DNA of 64,000 nt from Rhododendron vialii (GCF_030253575.1 NC_080566.1:33380001-33444000), one strand, 5' to 3'. Shown: positions 11,750 through 26,305, counted from the first letter of the stretch. Program-made: numbers and translations. The notes: a model not told the origin generated them from the sequence alone.

Positions 11750-12800
11750 AAAATTGTTAGTGAAATTCACAAGCTCAAAGCTAGTGAAATTCAAGAGTTT
11801 GAAAGCTAGTGAAATTCATGAGCTCCAAGTTAGTGAAATTTACAAGTTCAAAAGTTAGTAAAATTCACGAGTTTAGGTTGTGCTATAGTTGGTTCTATTT
11901 CTGTTCTAAAATTTCACTCAATTCATGAGCACCAAGCTCATGCAATTCATGAACTCAAAACTAGTGAAATTCACGAGTTCGAAAACTAGTGAAATTCACA
12001 AGCTCCAAGTTAGTGAAATTCACGAGTTCAAAAGTTAGAAAAATTCACAAGTTCGAAAACTAGTGAAAAATCACGAGCATGTAACTCGTAAAATTCTTGA
12101 GCTCGAAGTAAGTAAAAATCACGATTTCAATAGTTAGTGAAACCCAATGAAATTCACAAGCTCAAAGCTAGTGAAATTCACGCGTTCGAAAACTAGTGAA
12201 ATTCACAAGCTCCAAGTTAGTGAAATTCACGAGTTCAAAAGTTAGTGAAATTCTCAAGTTCAAAAGTTAGTGAAATTCACGAGTTTGAAAGCTAGTGAAA
12301 AATCATGAGTGTGTAGCTCGTAAACTTCGTGAGCTCGAAGCTAGTAAAAATCTCGAGCGTATAGCTCGTCAAATTCATGAGCTCAAAGCTACTAAAAATC
12401 TTGGGCTCGAAGTTACTCCCTCCGTCCTTTTTTAAGTGTCCTGCTTCGTAACTCCAACTTATTAAAAAGACATCATCATTATACCTTTCACATCAACTTT
12501 TTCCTCCATTTTTCCTACTTATCCATCATCATTACACTTTTACTCACTAACTTTTTAAAATGGAATCTACTTTTAGGGGCAAAATGAAAAATTCACCAAC
12601 TTTTACCCACTAACTTTACAAAATGAACACTTATTAAAGGACAACCCAAAATGAAATACTGGACTATAAAATAGGGACGGAGGGAGTAGTAAAAATCAAT
12701 TACTGTAGATAAATGAAGAGCAAAAAAGCTCATGAAATTCACGAGATTATGCTCGTGATATTCTAAGGTTAGTGAAATTCAAAATTAGTGATTATCAGTA
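11750..12800. repeat. Degenerate minisatellite with AGTGAAATTCACGAG motif, split by a MITE
   Basis: Dozens of diverged units of about 25-30 bp combine GTGAAATTCACGAG with TTCAAAAGTTAGT variants. The array runs to 12413 and resumes at about 12730 beyond a Stowaway insertion. Non-coding. Confidence 0.85.
12416..12686. mobile_element. Stowaway (Tc1/mariner-type) MITE
   Basis: Terminal inverted repeats CTCCCTCCGTCC and GGGACGGAGGGAG, flanked by TA on both sides (12414-12415 and 12687-12688). It is 271 bp with no coding capacity and sits inside the minisatellite. Confidence 0.92.
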
Positions 12801-14413
12801 ATTTTTTTATAAAAGTAGTGAAATTTCGTCGGAAAAGTCATTGCTATGGGGTGGTTGCCGGAAAAAGTCTGCTTCGTCGTCGATATATCAAAATATATGA
12901 TCACCCCAAGCGTATAGCTAAAACGTCACTTGAAGCATAATAATCCAGAAGTCCAGGATCGTACCCAAGAGAATATCATCATGGCTCGATTGGTTTTGTA
13001 GGGGCAAGTTTTGTAGCCTTGAGACGGCTAACTTTAGGAGTAGTTTGAAACAAAGAAAATGTGTGATAAAAGTGTTATTTGAAAACGATTTAAACTAAGC
13101 GGCTAGGTCTTGAGGATTTCAACACCCACAACTTAAATCAATTAGCTTTTCTTTCGAATTACTCTAATTGAGATACGCGTCAAAGATCTCCCAACCCGGA
13201 AGATTTATCATTAAGCTCATTTACTAGAAAAGGAGTCGAAACACCAAGAGAGTTCTAGTATTCATCTAGTAAACGCAAGGGATGACATAGCTCTAAGCAT
13301 CGATGCGTGGCAAGTAGACACGCTCTTGTCTACAAATGATCAAAGAGGTTACACCGCCGAGATTTGATAGATGAACACGAACTACCTTCATTTTTCAACT
13401 AAACATGAAGATTTATTGGGAGAAAAACATAATCAACCCAAGTCATGGAGTGCTAATCACCCCATAACCAAGCCTAATTAACTAGTCACTCATGCTAGGA
13501 ATTGAATCAACAAAACTAATTATTGAAAATATAATAGTATTTAAATTAAACTAGAGATTAAGATAGATCAAAAGGGTAGCTAAAACTTTAATGAAGAGTA
13601 AACAACTAACTACAATTAACTAAGGTAGAAAATGCAGGATTTAAGCAAGAATAATGAAAAACAATAGCAACAGTAAGCAACAGTAAGTAAAATCTATCCT
13701 AGATCTAGAAAATGTGACATAAAGAGGTATTTATACAATCCCACTTTTTCTCACAAAATATTCAAGAAACGACCTAAAAACTTGCCATGTAGACCTCCGG
13801 TATCGATACACCACCGAACAACTTTAACTGGGTCGTCGTAGCCACTTGGTATCTATACAAGTAATGTTGTATCGATACCCAAAGTCTACGAATTGACTGG
13901 GATTTGCTTGCAAACGGGTATCGATACAACACTCTCTATATCGATACTGGCCTCGAAATTTTTGGATCGATTTTCAGATTCCGGCTTGACTTCTAATGGT
14001 CTTGGCCACCCGACGGGTCTTCGTCTCTTTCTTCTTAGGCCCAAGTGGCTGCATTCCATTCTAGACCATCTTGAGTCTTGGATGCCTCTGGCTTGGATTT
14101 AAGCTTTCAAACCCTCTTGTTACGCGATTTTCCTACAAAATGAAATAAACTATCCTACGCGCAATATCAAATAAAGCACTAATTTAACTAAACATAAAGA
14201 AATAAAATTAAGGACTTAAGCACCACAAATATGCATTATTTGGGCGCTTATGAAAGTCGTTGGCCGAAAGTGGCTTTGGGTGGAGGTGGGAGGGGGTGGT
14301 TGTATTTAATGAAGGCTAAAAAGGTAATCATCATGAGGTTGTCCTAAGAGGTAAATAAAAATTGAGTTTATCCTTAGTGGAAATTATTATGCATTTTCTA
14401 TCCTTAGAGATAA
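12801..14413. other. Non-coding region with retroelement character
   Basis: No gene recognised. From about 12898 (TGATCACCCCAAGCG) to about 14251 the sequence looks like non-coding LTR or leader DNA of a retroelement, but I could not define both ends. A cluster of GTATCGATAC-like palindromes lies at 13800-13950. The region ends where homology with the 3' flank of the second ABCG gene starts (about 14414). Confidence 0.35.
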
Positions 14414-14607
14414 TTTGCTGTTTCTCATAGCATTAGACCAACAAGTCATTGATCTTGAGCAAACTCAAGTGTAACATTCTATTATGATCGGCAAATAAGA
14501 AAGAATTATATAAATCATTGACAGAAAGATACGATGATATATTAATTAATTGAAAATTCTTCACCATATACAAACACTAACAACTTCAAAGACAAGAGAA
14601 ATCTTGT
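14414..14607 (-). other. 3' flank of gene A shared with gene B
   Basis: Homologous to 45801-45987 downstream of gene B; it includes TTCTCATAGCATTAGACCAACAA and the probable 3' UTR. Homology ends abruptly at about 14414 and 45801, marking one edge of the tandem duplication. Confidence 0.7.
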
Positions 14608-17600
14608 TTAATTAGCTGGTGATATGGTGTAGGGATCTTCTACAAGAGTCGGTTTTTTCGAAGAACCTGCCATGAGCTTTCTTAGAATGGGCTTAACCTT
14701 TTCAACAGTTTTTATGATTCCCAAAAATATGAGCCTGTATAAAACAACCATCCCTAGTATAACGGCAACATCAACCCACTTGGAATAACCTATTTCCACT
14801 TGCCATATATTTCTCAAGATCTCATCACCAGTAATCGTTCGTGGTCCTACTGCTAGATTGTTAGGGAACGTTAATCCTTTAAACTCATTCTTCAAAAGCC
14901 CTTCGTATGCGTACTTATGGAAGGCGATATAGTACATTGAGTATCTCCAAAACGGCTTGGGAAGATCGTTTGGTAATCGAAAGAAGCCTCCATTCAACAT
15001 CATCACACCTTGAATTCCAGCCCCGGTAATAATTCCCATGAGGAAATTTGGAACCACACTTGCAACAATCATCATCAGGCTTTCGACCAGCAACATGCAT
15101 GCATATAACATTAGCACAAAGTAGGCAAAGTGGTCTATCCCTTTCTGAAGTCCAACAAGGTAATAAGCTATTACCCCGGGTATCACAGAGATAAGAAACA
15201 GGTAAGGAAGGGAAGAAAATGTGTTTCCGACGACAAATGCACCAACACCATAATGGCCATTTAACCTCTCTCGAGTGAAAATCTGATTTCGACAAGGAAA
15301 TAAAAAATCATATGAATATCATTGGAATTCAATCTAGTTTAATAGAGATGAAATCACGAGATATGCACCTTCATGTCCTCCACAAAAGAGGGGAATCCAC
15401 CTATTGCCATTAATGTCAAAAGTACAGTCACAAACATGAGCATCCAACCTCTAGCCTATACCAATTGAGAGCAAAATAAATAGTTAGCTAAGTTTTTAAC
15501 AGATCAACAAAATTGCTATGTAGAAAATAAATTATTTCAATCATGGTGACATAATTACCTGAATGGATCCATAGGTGAATCCGATGTCGTAAAAAATACT
15601 CCCAACACATAAGCACATGAAGACATAAATCGCTAAGCGAAGCCAATAGTAGCCTAAATCACGATACATGTTCACGAAGGATCTTCTAGTGAGAACATGA
15701 CACTGAGTGATAAAGCCTGCTTGGCTTCCCTTCTTCTCCAGTCTTCCTCCACCCTTCAAAATAACAAGAAGCCCCTTCAATTAGGAAAACACCCTTTTGG
15801 ATTATCAGATATCAATGAAAAGTCAAAGTATTAAATTTTAATTAAAAAAATGAGTTTTTATCGTTGTGTACCTGTTGGCATATCTCGAATACCCGTTGTT
15901 GAACTTGTTTGTAAGCCTCAGATGAGTTGTATGACTTGACGAGGGTATTAATTGCCTCTACAATGCTCATCTTTCTGCCACCAAGTCCTTGTTCAATATC
16001 CTAAACAAATAGCAAACAATTCAATAAACTCCTCGATGTATCATGGTTTTGAAAAAGAAGCATAACAGTTTATATTCGGATTAACAAGTCATTAATACCA
16101 AGAACGGGTGAAGTGATGGTTAAAATTTGAAGTCATCGGCTACAAAGTGAAGTCATATTTGTAAGCAAAAGTCACTAAGGGGTTAATGTGTTATTAGTTG
16201 TTTGTAGCAAGGTTTTCTGTAATTAAGTGATGAGTTGTTACAACTGTTTAATGGCAGTAGTTGAGTCGGTGGAGTTTGCTTTTGGGCATAAAAACAGAAG
16301 TGCTCAGCTGATACAAGTCATTCGAACAAAAAGATAAAATAGAAAGAAAAGTTTTCTCTCTCTATATCTCTGTTCTTCTCTCTACTTCTTGATTACAAAT
16401 TTGAAGATCTAGTATGGATTATGTTTTTCTTTATGGTATTAAAGCATTCTAGATGCAAGTCCTACGGTCCTGTGGCATCTTCTTCAGCTGGATTTCCTCT
16501 TCACAGTCCTTGCCATTCACAACTAGTTTGAAACCCTAACTCAAAACCCTAACATTGAGTAGTGATTTTCTTCATCAATGAGGACTGTAACTATTCAATT
16601 ACCTCCTTCTCTTGCATTTCTGGTGTCGAATTTTCATTCTTTAGTCAACATTAAACTTGATGGGGGAAATTATCTGTTATGGCGTATTCAAGTGGAAAAT
16701 GTTATGCTGGCCAATGGCTATCTCGAGTACCTCAAAGGAATTGTCGCATGTCCATCTCCTAAAATCCAAAATACTAAAGGCGTAGAATCTGTGAATCCTT
16801 CTTTTACTTTGTGGAAGCTAATTGATACATAACTTTTGGCCTGTCTTACCGCATCTATTTCACAAGCTACTCTACCGTATGTTCTAGGTTTAAGACATGT
16901 ACATGAGTTTGGGAGTCTTTGTCAAATATATACAATTCATTGTCGCATAGTCATGTTCAAGAACTCCGGACTGGACTGTATAGCATAACGAAGACTTCAA
17001 CATTGGACAAGTACATAGACACAATCCAGGATTATGCACAGAGGTTAGGTGCAGTTGTTAGTCCAGTTACTGAGGATGATCTAATATTTCATACACTGAG
17101 AGGTTTACCCAAAGCCTTCAATGGCTTTAAGACTGCAATAAGAACACGAGGAGGAATAATCACCTTTGCAGAGTTGGTAAACATGCTGAATGGTGAAGAT
17201 CTTCAGTTACTATAGGAATCAGAGATTGAAATTTCATTTGTGTTAGTTGCAACTCATGGCAACAAATCTGTTCAGGCATCATCTTCAAGGGACACAACCT
17301 CCTCTTCCTCTATACCGCAACTGCAGTTTCAGATGCCTACAGTTCCTTCTCAGTTTGGTGTTCCAATGCAGTCTCTACAGTCATCTTAGATTGTGTCACC
17401 TATGTCATCACAGTTTGGAGTAGCAATGCAGACTCCACAGTTTTCTAATGCTTTGCCTCCTTTCTAATCTCAAACTCAGTTACCTTTCCTACCTTCTTCT
17501 TATTATCCAACACAAAATTTCAGACCTTTTGCTAGAGGCAGGGGGCGAGGTCCAAAACTTCCCTGTGAAATCTGTGGCAGACAAAATCATTCAACAAATT

Positions 17601-20600
17601 TTTGCTATTATAAAGGCCAAGTTCAGTTTCCTTTTGATCATTGGAGAGGTTCTACTACTCCTCCATGGATGACTTCTAGTTATCCATCAGGGATACCAAT
17701 GTTTAGGCCTGGTGCTTCTATGCCAATATCTGCTGTACCATTTTCTGGAACAAGGGCACCAATGCAAAACACTCCAATGACTAATTCTCCTACATCTCAA
17801 CCATCCTTTGCAGGATTTACTGAGGCCTATACCTTACCACACATGTTTCCAATCACTTTTAATGGTTTCACTGGGTCACATGGGTTTGCTGAGGCCTATA
17901 CTCCCTCTTATATGATTCCAAGTTCCTCAAGTTCTTCATATGGTCATCCTAGTTCTTCTCCACAGTTAGCAACTACAGGTCAGGGAATTCTTGGAGATTA
18001 TAATGCTGCCCTGAGTATTAGTTCCTCACATGGTTCTTCTCCTGTGGTTCATGCCACTCCACCTTGATATTTTGATAGTGGAGCTACCAACCATATCACT
18101 AATAACATGCAGTATCTACAGCAACCACAACAGGCATCTATTGGAAATGGGATCCTAGTTGGCAATGGATCTACTCTACCTGTTACACATACTGGAAAAG
18201 GTTTACTCCCAACTCCTTCAGCTAATTTTTAGTTGTCTCATGTGTTACATTCTCCTCACATCACCCACAACCTATTGTCTGTTTATCATTTTGCTAGAGA
18301 TAATCAGTGTTTACTCATTTTTTATTCTTCTGGTCTTGTTATTCAGGACAAGAACACACTTAGAGTCTTGTACAAGGGTCTGTATCCACTACTGACCTCC
18401 TTTAAGCAGTTCTCTGTTGTGTCTTTCCCTGGTGTGTCTTCTCCTACTGCTCTTGTGAATACTTCTTCTTCTACCTTGCTGTGGCATCAAATACTTGGAC
18501 ACCCAAGTTTCCCTTTATTTTTTGCTTTAATAAAACAGCATGGCTTGCCTGTTTCTAAGCCACAATCTGTGAATTGTAGATCTTGTATGATGGCTAAGAG
18601 TCATAAGCTTGTGTTTCCTATGTCTGAATCTCATACTAAAGCTCCTTTTGAACCTGTGCATATGGATGTGTGGGGTCCTTCTCCTATTCCTTCTCATAAA
18701 GGTTTTAGATTTTATCTTCTTTTTGTTGATGATTACATAAGATATTGTTAGTTGTTTCCATTTCATTATAAATCTGAAGTTAAGTTTGTCATAGCTAATT
18801 TCAAAGCTTATGTTCAAACTCAATTTCACACTTCTATCCAAATGGTCAGGAGTGACAATGGAGGAGAGTTTATCAATAATTTTCTTCTTCATTTGTTTCT
18901 TTCTACTAGTGTGGTGCATCAAACTACATGCCCTCACACACCAGAGCAAAATGGTACAGTTGAAAAAAAGCATAGACATCTTATAGAAACTTGCATTACT
19001 CTTCTTCTTCAGGCTGGTTTACATACTTTTTTTTGGCTTGAAGCTCTGACTACTGCAGTTTACTTGGTTAATAGACTACCTCACACTTCTTTTCATTTTC
19101 AAGTTCCTTATACCATGTTATACAAAACTTCCCCAGAATATTGTTCTCTCAAACCTTTTAGATGTTGTTGTTATCCTTGGTTAAAGCCCTATAATGATCA
19201 TAAACTTTGTCCTAAATCCAAACCTTGTGTGTTTCTAGGTTATTGTGCCAATACTAAGGGTTACAGATGTTATGACCCTAGTACTAATAAATTATATATT
19301 TCTAGACATGTTCATTTTGTTGAGGATGAGTTTCCCTATTCTGCTCTTGTGTCAAACTCTATTTCTTCCACTTCTGATACATCTACATTCTCAGTGCCTC
19401 TTACTACATTTAAAGATCTAATCATTCATGTTTCTGTTTCTCTTCCACCTCCTGTAGCCACAACAATTCCTTCAGTTTCTTCTTCTGTGTCCCATTCAAC
19501 ACCTAGTGATTCCCAATCAGTGTCTATTCTAGATTCAGTTCCTATTGAGTTTGCTGGTCAATCTCCCAGGTCTATCATTTCTCTTGTCTATTCTTCTCTT
19601 CAGGTTTCTATTGCACATCAACCTTCTGCTCAAGCCATCAATCCTCCACCTCATTCCATGACCACAAGATCCAAACATGGTATTTTCAAACCGAAAATTC
19701 CCTTTAGCATGGTTGTTGTTAGTGATATGGATTCTTTCCCACAAGATGAACCCAAACATTTTTCTGAAGATGTTCATTATTCAGCTTGGCAAAAGGCCAT
19801 GGCTGACGAATATCAGGCTTTAGTACAACAAGGGACTTGGAAACTTATTCATCCTCCTTCCCATGGTAACATAATTGGTTGTCAGTGGATCTATAAGATA
19901 AAAAGAACTCAGATGGCAGTGCAGCATGTTATAAAGCAAGGTTAATGGCTAATAGTAATCAACAAACTGAGGGATTAGATTTCTCTGAAACTTTTAGCCC
20001 TGTGGTTAAGCAACCTATTATCAGGGTAGTGCTTAGTCTAGTTGTTCATTTTCAGTGGCCCATAAGACACTTGGATGTGACCAATGCCTTTCTTCATGGT
20101 GTTTTGGAAGAAGAAGTGTATATGAAACAACCTCTGGGATACAAAAATCCAGACTATCCTTCTTATGTGTGTGAACTGGAGAAAGCACTTTATGGTTTAA
20201 GGCAGGCTCCAAGAGCATGGTTTGCCATGTTTTCTGGTTTTCTTCTTGCTCAAGGCTTTGTCAATAGCAGAGCTGATGCATCTTTATTTACTTTAAAGAA
20301 TGATCAAGGCATAACAGTGGTGCTTGTGTATGTGGATGACATTTTAATCACAGGAAGTAACACTGCATATATTTCTAAATTGATCAAAGTTCTGGGTTCC
20401 AAATTTGTTATGAAAGATCTAGGCTCTCTTAGTTATTTCTTGGGGATTGAGGTATTGACCAATGGTGCTAGAATTAATTCTTTTGTCTTAAACTAAGTAT
20501 GCAACAGATTTATTAGTCAAGGCTGGCATGTTTGACTGTAAACCAAGTCCATCTCCTTGCTCTACCAAACCTGCAGTAGTGGAACCAGATTTAGCTTTTC

Positions 20601-23600
20601 CTGATTAGCATTGGTATAGGGCTATAGTTGGTTCACTGCAGTATTTTATGTTAACAAGGCCTGAGCTTTCTTTCGCTGTAAATCTTGCATGTCAGCACAT
20701 GCATAATCCCAAACAGAGTGATTTTGTTGCTGTTAAACGGATTCTGAGATATGTTAAAGGGAGTTACATCAAGGCTTGCATTTTGTGCCTGGTCCTTTGC
20801 ATATCACTGCTTTCACAGATGCTGATTGGGCAGGTGACCATCTTGATAGAAGGTCCACTATAGGGTTTTATGTGTTTCTTGGTTCTAATATGATTTCTTG
20901 GTGTGCAACGAAACAACCTACAGTCGCTCAATCATCCACAGAAGCAGAATATAAAGCTTAGGAAATACGACTGCAGATGATTCATGGATCCAACAACTAC
21001 TTCTTGATTTGTCTCTAACACCTAGTCTTCCTCATATTGTCTGATGTGACAACTTGTCTACCATTGCTCTTGCATCCAACCCTATTTTCCATGCAAGAAC
21101 TAAGCATGTTGAGGTCGATTACCATTTCATTCGAGAAAAGGTTGTGTCCAAACAGATTGTGGTGCAGCATGTTGGGACTTCAGATCAGGTTGCAAACATA
21201 TTTACCAAGCCTCTTTTTGTTGCTCGTTTTCAATTTTTAAAGTCCAAACTCATGGTGGTTGATACCCCCATGAGTTTGCAGGGGTGTGTAAGCAAAAGTC
21301 ACTAAGGGGTCAATGTGTAATTAATGGTCTATAGTAGGGTTTTCTATAATTAGGTGATGAGTTGTTACAACTATTTAGTGGCAGTAGTTATGTCGGTAGA
21401 GTTTGGTTTTGGGCATAAAAACAGAAGTGCTCAGCTGATACAAGTCATTCAAACAAAAAGATGAAATAAAAAGAAAAGTTTTCTCTCTCTATATCTTTGT
21501 TCTTCTCTCTACTTCTTGATTACAGTTTTGAAGATCTAGTATCGATTCTGTTTTTCTTTAGTATTGGCCATGTAGGGCTGTAAACGAGTCAAAAACTTGA
21601 GCTCAAGCTTGGCTCAAGCCTTAACGAGCCGAACTTAGTCATTTACTAAACGAGCCGAGCCAAGAGCTAACGAAACCGAGACAAGCTTGCGAGCTGCTCG
21701 ATTTATTGACAACCCTTTGACCATATATTTGGTTGCCAATTAAGTACTGAATCAATATGCCTATCTAATATGAGCGAAGCATATTGATTACACAATGGAG
21801 GATTTCAAAGGTTATTTGGATGGGATTCGAAAAGTGAAGTTGTAGAGTGAGTAAGTAAGTGAGGTGTTTTATCCAATCTTGGCTTGATACATCTCTATGC
21901 TTGTAGATCTTTGTACTATTTTGCTTTTCCATCGATGTACCCCTTCGAGTCTTTACAAAAAGTTCCGTTTGCCGAGCAAAAGAAAATTTAAGTGAATGGT
22001 GACTTATCAGATTAAGGGTTAAATTGTTGCTATGTCACTTATGCTACTAACCCTTTTTCAAAAAATTATTCACATGCAAATAAACAGCATAGTAATTGAG
22101 TACTTACCACATCAAAATCTTTGTTGACCGTTCTAAGATAGTGATCAGATGGATTCCTCAATGGTGGACAAGGGAAGCCACTGATAGTGAAAAACTGCAT
22201 CAAAATACATTCATTTGTCAATCCACAAGTCCATTGGCCTAAACACATGCTGAGTAATACCTATTCTAATGTACTAGTAAAGGAAAGAAAATAAAAAATT
22301 TAATTAGCTGTATCTGAGTAATACCTCATTTGTAGCTGAAGTGGGACCAAAATAGACAGTTCGACCAGAAGAGAGAAGGCATAAATTGTGAAACAGCTCA
22401 AAGACTTCACTGCTAGGCTGGTGGATAGACACGACCATAGTCCTCTGCTCTTGTTTTGCGAGCTTTATAATACGGTCCATCACATGGAAAGACGCAGCGC
22501 TGTCTAGCCCGCTGGTAGGCTCATCGAGAAAGAGAAGCTTTGGGCGCGTCAGGATTTCGATGCAGATGCTGACTCTCCTCTTCTGTCCACCACTCAGGCC
22601 TTTGGAACTCCACCCTCCAATCCTCGTGTTGATTGAGTCCTGCAATCCCATGTCTCTTATGGTAACGTCTGCTCTCTCTCTCTTCTCTGATCTCGACATG
22701 AAGTCGGGAAGTTGGAGTTCTGCTGAATAGTACATGGCTTCTTTTACTGTTAGTGTTGCCATTAAGGTGTCATCTTGTGTGACATAGGCCTGAAATCAAG
22801 AGCAAAATAAGAAACTCGAATTTTGTTGATTCAATAGTTGTTGGTTTATGCATTACTATAATTTTCTAAGATTTTTCCCTGAAGGAAATTAGAGCAACGA
22901 TTGTGATTTAACAAAAGCTTCTAAGGTACTCCACTCAGGGGCGACTGCTGGATTTTTGTTTAGTAGTGAAAAATATATATTAAAAAAATTGTATACACAG
23001 AACAATATATAAAATAAAGATATTTACTTTGATGGAAAACTTGTCAAGCCTAATTTATGTGGTTTTGTTAAGCTATATGATCTACTTATCCACAAATTTA
23101 AGGGAACTGTCATTTACTCTAATTTTGTATGAATAATGATCTAGTGCAGATAATATTGCAAAAATTAAAATATATGTGAACAATAGAAAATTTTAGTACA
23201 TTTTTTTTTTATCGGCAAAGAAATTTCATTACTTATTTATCCTCGAAAGGGATTTTTTTTTTTTTTTATCTTACCGAAGTGCCAAAGGCTAAACTTTGTT
23301 TACGGCCATTGACGAGGATCTCTCCTGTCCTTCTCGTGTTATCCCCAAGTCTCCCTGCAATTAGTGGTTTAACCAAGTCATTACAAAATCTATAGTTAAA
23401 CATATTTGCATATACTCTATCTCTTTGTGCCCTTAATTCCAAATTAACTGCCAATTGCGGGTTCTACTAAAAGCTCATATCTTTTACTCATATTTTGTTT
23501 GATATATAAAATGGATAGCCCAAGTAATTTAGAAACACAAAACTCGTCCACTTTGCAGAACAAAATTTATACAAACTCCATGTTTCACATGCCTATCGAT

Positions 23601-24555
23601 GTCTGATCTAACTTTTTAAAGAGATATTAATAATCTTTGCATAATTCACAACATTTATAGGACGAGGGCAAAGCCAAAAAAAAAAAAACCACTACCCCAT
23701 GATTTTTGACTTTTAGTCCATGATATGTCATGCACTCTTCCGATAAAAAAATGAAGTATTTTCGTGCATAATTTATAAACAAAAAATTGATTCCAAATTA
23801 AAAAATTAATTGAGATGTTTAAATTAAAGTAGTGCGAAAATTCCAAAAATAATAATTAGGCACGTACATATTTTGTTTTCTTACTCAAATAATGAGACGA
23901 CTTTTCTTGATTAACTAAAATTATTGAACAAGGAATATTAGATTGAAGAAACAAAGTAAACAATGTATGCGACAACCCAAAAGTGTGAACTCAGGGATCT
24001 TGTTTTTCCCTCCATCCGAGCCATTCATGCTTGGCAATGGGCAGTTCAGATTTCATTTCGGCAATGGAAAGCTCAGATTTTATCTCGACCAAGCAAATCT
24101 CAATCATCCAACTATGCATTGCCGAGATGAAAATGGAGCCGTCCATTGCCGAGCATATATGACTCGGATGGAGAGAACACCAATGTTGTTCGTAAGGGAC
24201 AACAAGACCCCAGCCATTTTCGATTATTTAGAAGGTCCAATACAACAAAGTAGGTCTATGAAGACGAAAATAATTTTCGTCACTAAAGGGTCACTTTTGA
24301 TGATGGAAAAAAATTCCGCTACCAAAGGCTTAAATTTTGATGATGAAACCAAATACTGCCATTTGGCGATGAAATCATGAAATACGACACCAAAGGATAA
24401 TATTTTTAGCTTTTTAGCGAGGAATTCAGAATTCCTCACCATAGGATAGATTTTAGCGAGGAAATTTCAAAATTCGTCATCATAGACCAACTTTTTTGAC
24501 TAATTATTATTTTTATTCATATAAATTTAAATTATTTAGCATAAAAATACATATA

Positions 24556-24601
<46 letters not shown>

Positions 24602-26305
24602 CACACACACACACACACACGAGCATCAGTAGTAAAGTGTCAAGTGGTTCAATCGGTAGAGGCCTTGGAATGGATATGTTGTGGAAAAAAAATGTTGGAA
24701 TAGTACTGCAAGCCCGAGGCGGCCCAAGAATTTCTCTATGATTAAGACCCATTCAACTTGGAATAGTACTGCAAGCCCAAGGCGGCCCAAGAATTTCTCT
24801 ATGATTAAGACCCATTCAAAGTTGAGAGCCACTCAAGAATTTCTCTATGATTAAGAGCCATTCAAAGTTGAGAAAAACTATAGAATCAGACAACAGAGGA
24901 GCTGAACAAAGAAAATTCATACATCAAGTATCACAAAGGCCAAAAATAGAAGTTATGCATGCTGCGGAAAATTTTCTATGGAATTGAAGGAAAATATTCT
25001 GAACTCCTTATAGTCAAGCAATTAAAGCAATCTTATTGTACTAATCGAAAAATAAAACAAATTAGCGAATGCAACAAATGGACGGCTGCGATGTGGACTG
25101 TCTCATACAATCATACAGTCCAAAAGTATGATAGAAGAGGATCGTGTATGTTTCAATATGGGTTGGTATGTGTACATATGAAAAAAAAAAAAAAATAGCT
25201 CAATCCTATATCGGTAAGGATTTTTTTTTAAATTTGTGGGGGCAAAATTACATAAATGTTTAATTTCGTCCCTACAAATTTAGAAAAAATCCTTACCAAT
25301 ATCGGGTTGAGCTGATTTTTTACAAAGCTCTGTAAAAAAAATGTTTTAAAAAAAATGGGTGGTTCGGATCAACTTTGTGGGACCTGATATGGGTCACACA
25401 AAACTCATATGTATATGGTATGTACATTTCATAGGGAAAATGACAGCCAATAATGTGTTTTGATAATTAATATCCGCCAATGATATTTTCAGCATTAACA
25501 AGTATTCTCAACATATTCTTAACATGTATTAATTAATAAAACAAGTCCTAAGCCTTCATTTTCCCCATTTCATATGTACCCAAAGCTTTATTGATTTTTG
25601 CCTGTAGTTCCTGTCTTGATGTTATGATTTTTTATTTGGTAAATGTTATGAATTTCTATACCTAGAGCGAGAGAGAGAGAGAGAGGGGAGATTATACCTG
25701 CTAGAGTATCAAGAAGTGTTGATTTCCCACAACCAGAAGGACCCATGATAGCCAACACCTCTCCAGGCTCCACATATCCCGTAACACCCTGCAAGATGGC
25801 CCGGTGGCCGCCTTCCTTGTCCGGCACCGTCACCCACAAGTCCTTCCACGTCAAGAAAATCCCATTCCCCTTCAACCCAACAGCTCCACTACCGCCGCCG
25901 CCACCACCACCAGGATTCTGGTTAAAACTCACCACATATTCGTCTCGCCACTCCTGCACCGGCCTCTCAACGCGAACCCTCTCCACCTCCATCGACTTTA
26001 TTATCTCCATAGCCACTGGGTCCTCGACACCACCAATATACACCGGTGCTTGAGGTCCAGGTGGGTGTGAAACGGTTCGAGCTGGTGGACCAAGTTGTTG
26101 GGACGTTGGGCGCCCATCGCTAAATGCGAAATTAAACTTGGAGTTACTAAAGGGCAAGGAATCTTCATGATTTGAACCCAAGCTAGCCACGCCCTCTGTC
26201 TCTGGATCATGAAAGTGAATCTCCGGCTCTACGGGAACATTGGCTTGGAGTGTTCTAGTCGGGCTTTGGCTTGGTGTCCATCTAGGCGGGTTAACTTGAG
26301 AAGCC

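Larger units (their letters stand above)
16160..21560 (+). mobile_element. Ty1/Copia retrotransposon in intron 4 of gene A, degenerate
   Basis: Two 274-bp LTRs (16160-16433 and 21287-21560), a primer-binding site resembling the initiator-tRNA type (TGGTATTAAAGC at 16434) and a purine-rich tract just before the 3' LTR. Target duplication: ATATT at 16155-16159 and GTATT at 21561-21565. Gene B keeps the empty site with a single GTATT, so the left copy has mutated. It is inserted antisense to the host gene. The LTRs differ at about 24 sites by eye (about 91% identity), which suggests a few million years if typical plant rates apply. Confidence 0.93.

Noticed and set aside
11750-12415. CRISPR-like array
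   Set aside because: Units are diverged, spacers are not unique or uniform, and the genome is eukaryotic.
23943-24442. 145-codon plus frame and 72-codon minus frame in gene A intron 1
   Set aside because: They lie in intron sequence and the CACTA MITE; the matching gene B region does not keep the frame.
25745-26070. Plus-strand frames opposite ABCG exon 1 (also 61639-62081)
   Set aside because: Antisense shadows of the conserved exon; their apparent conservation follows from the exon.
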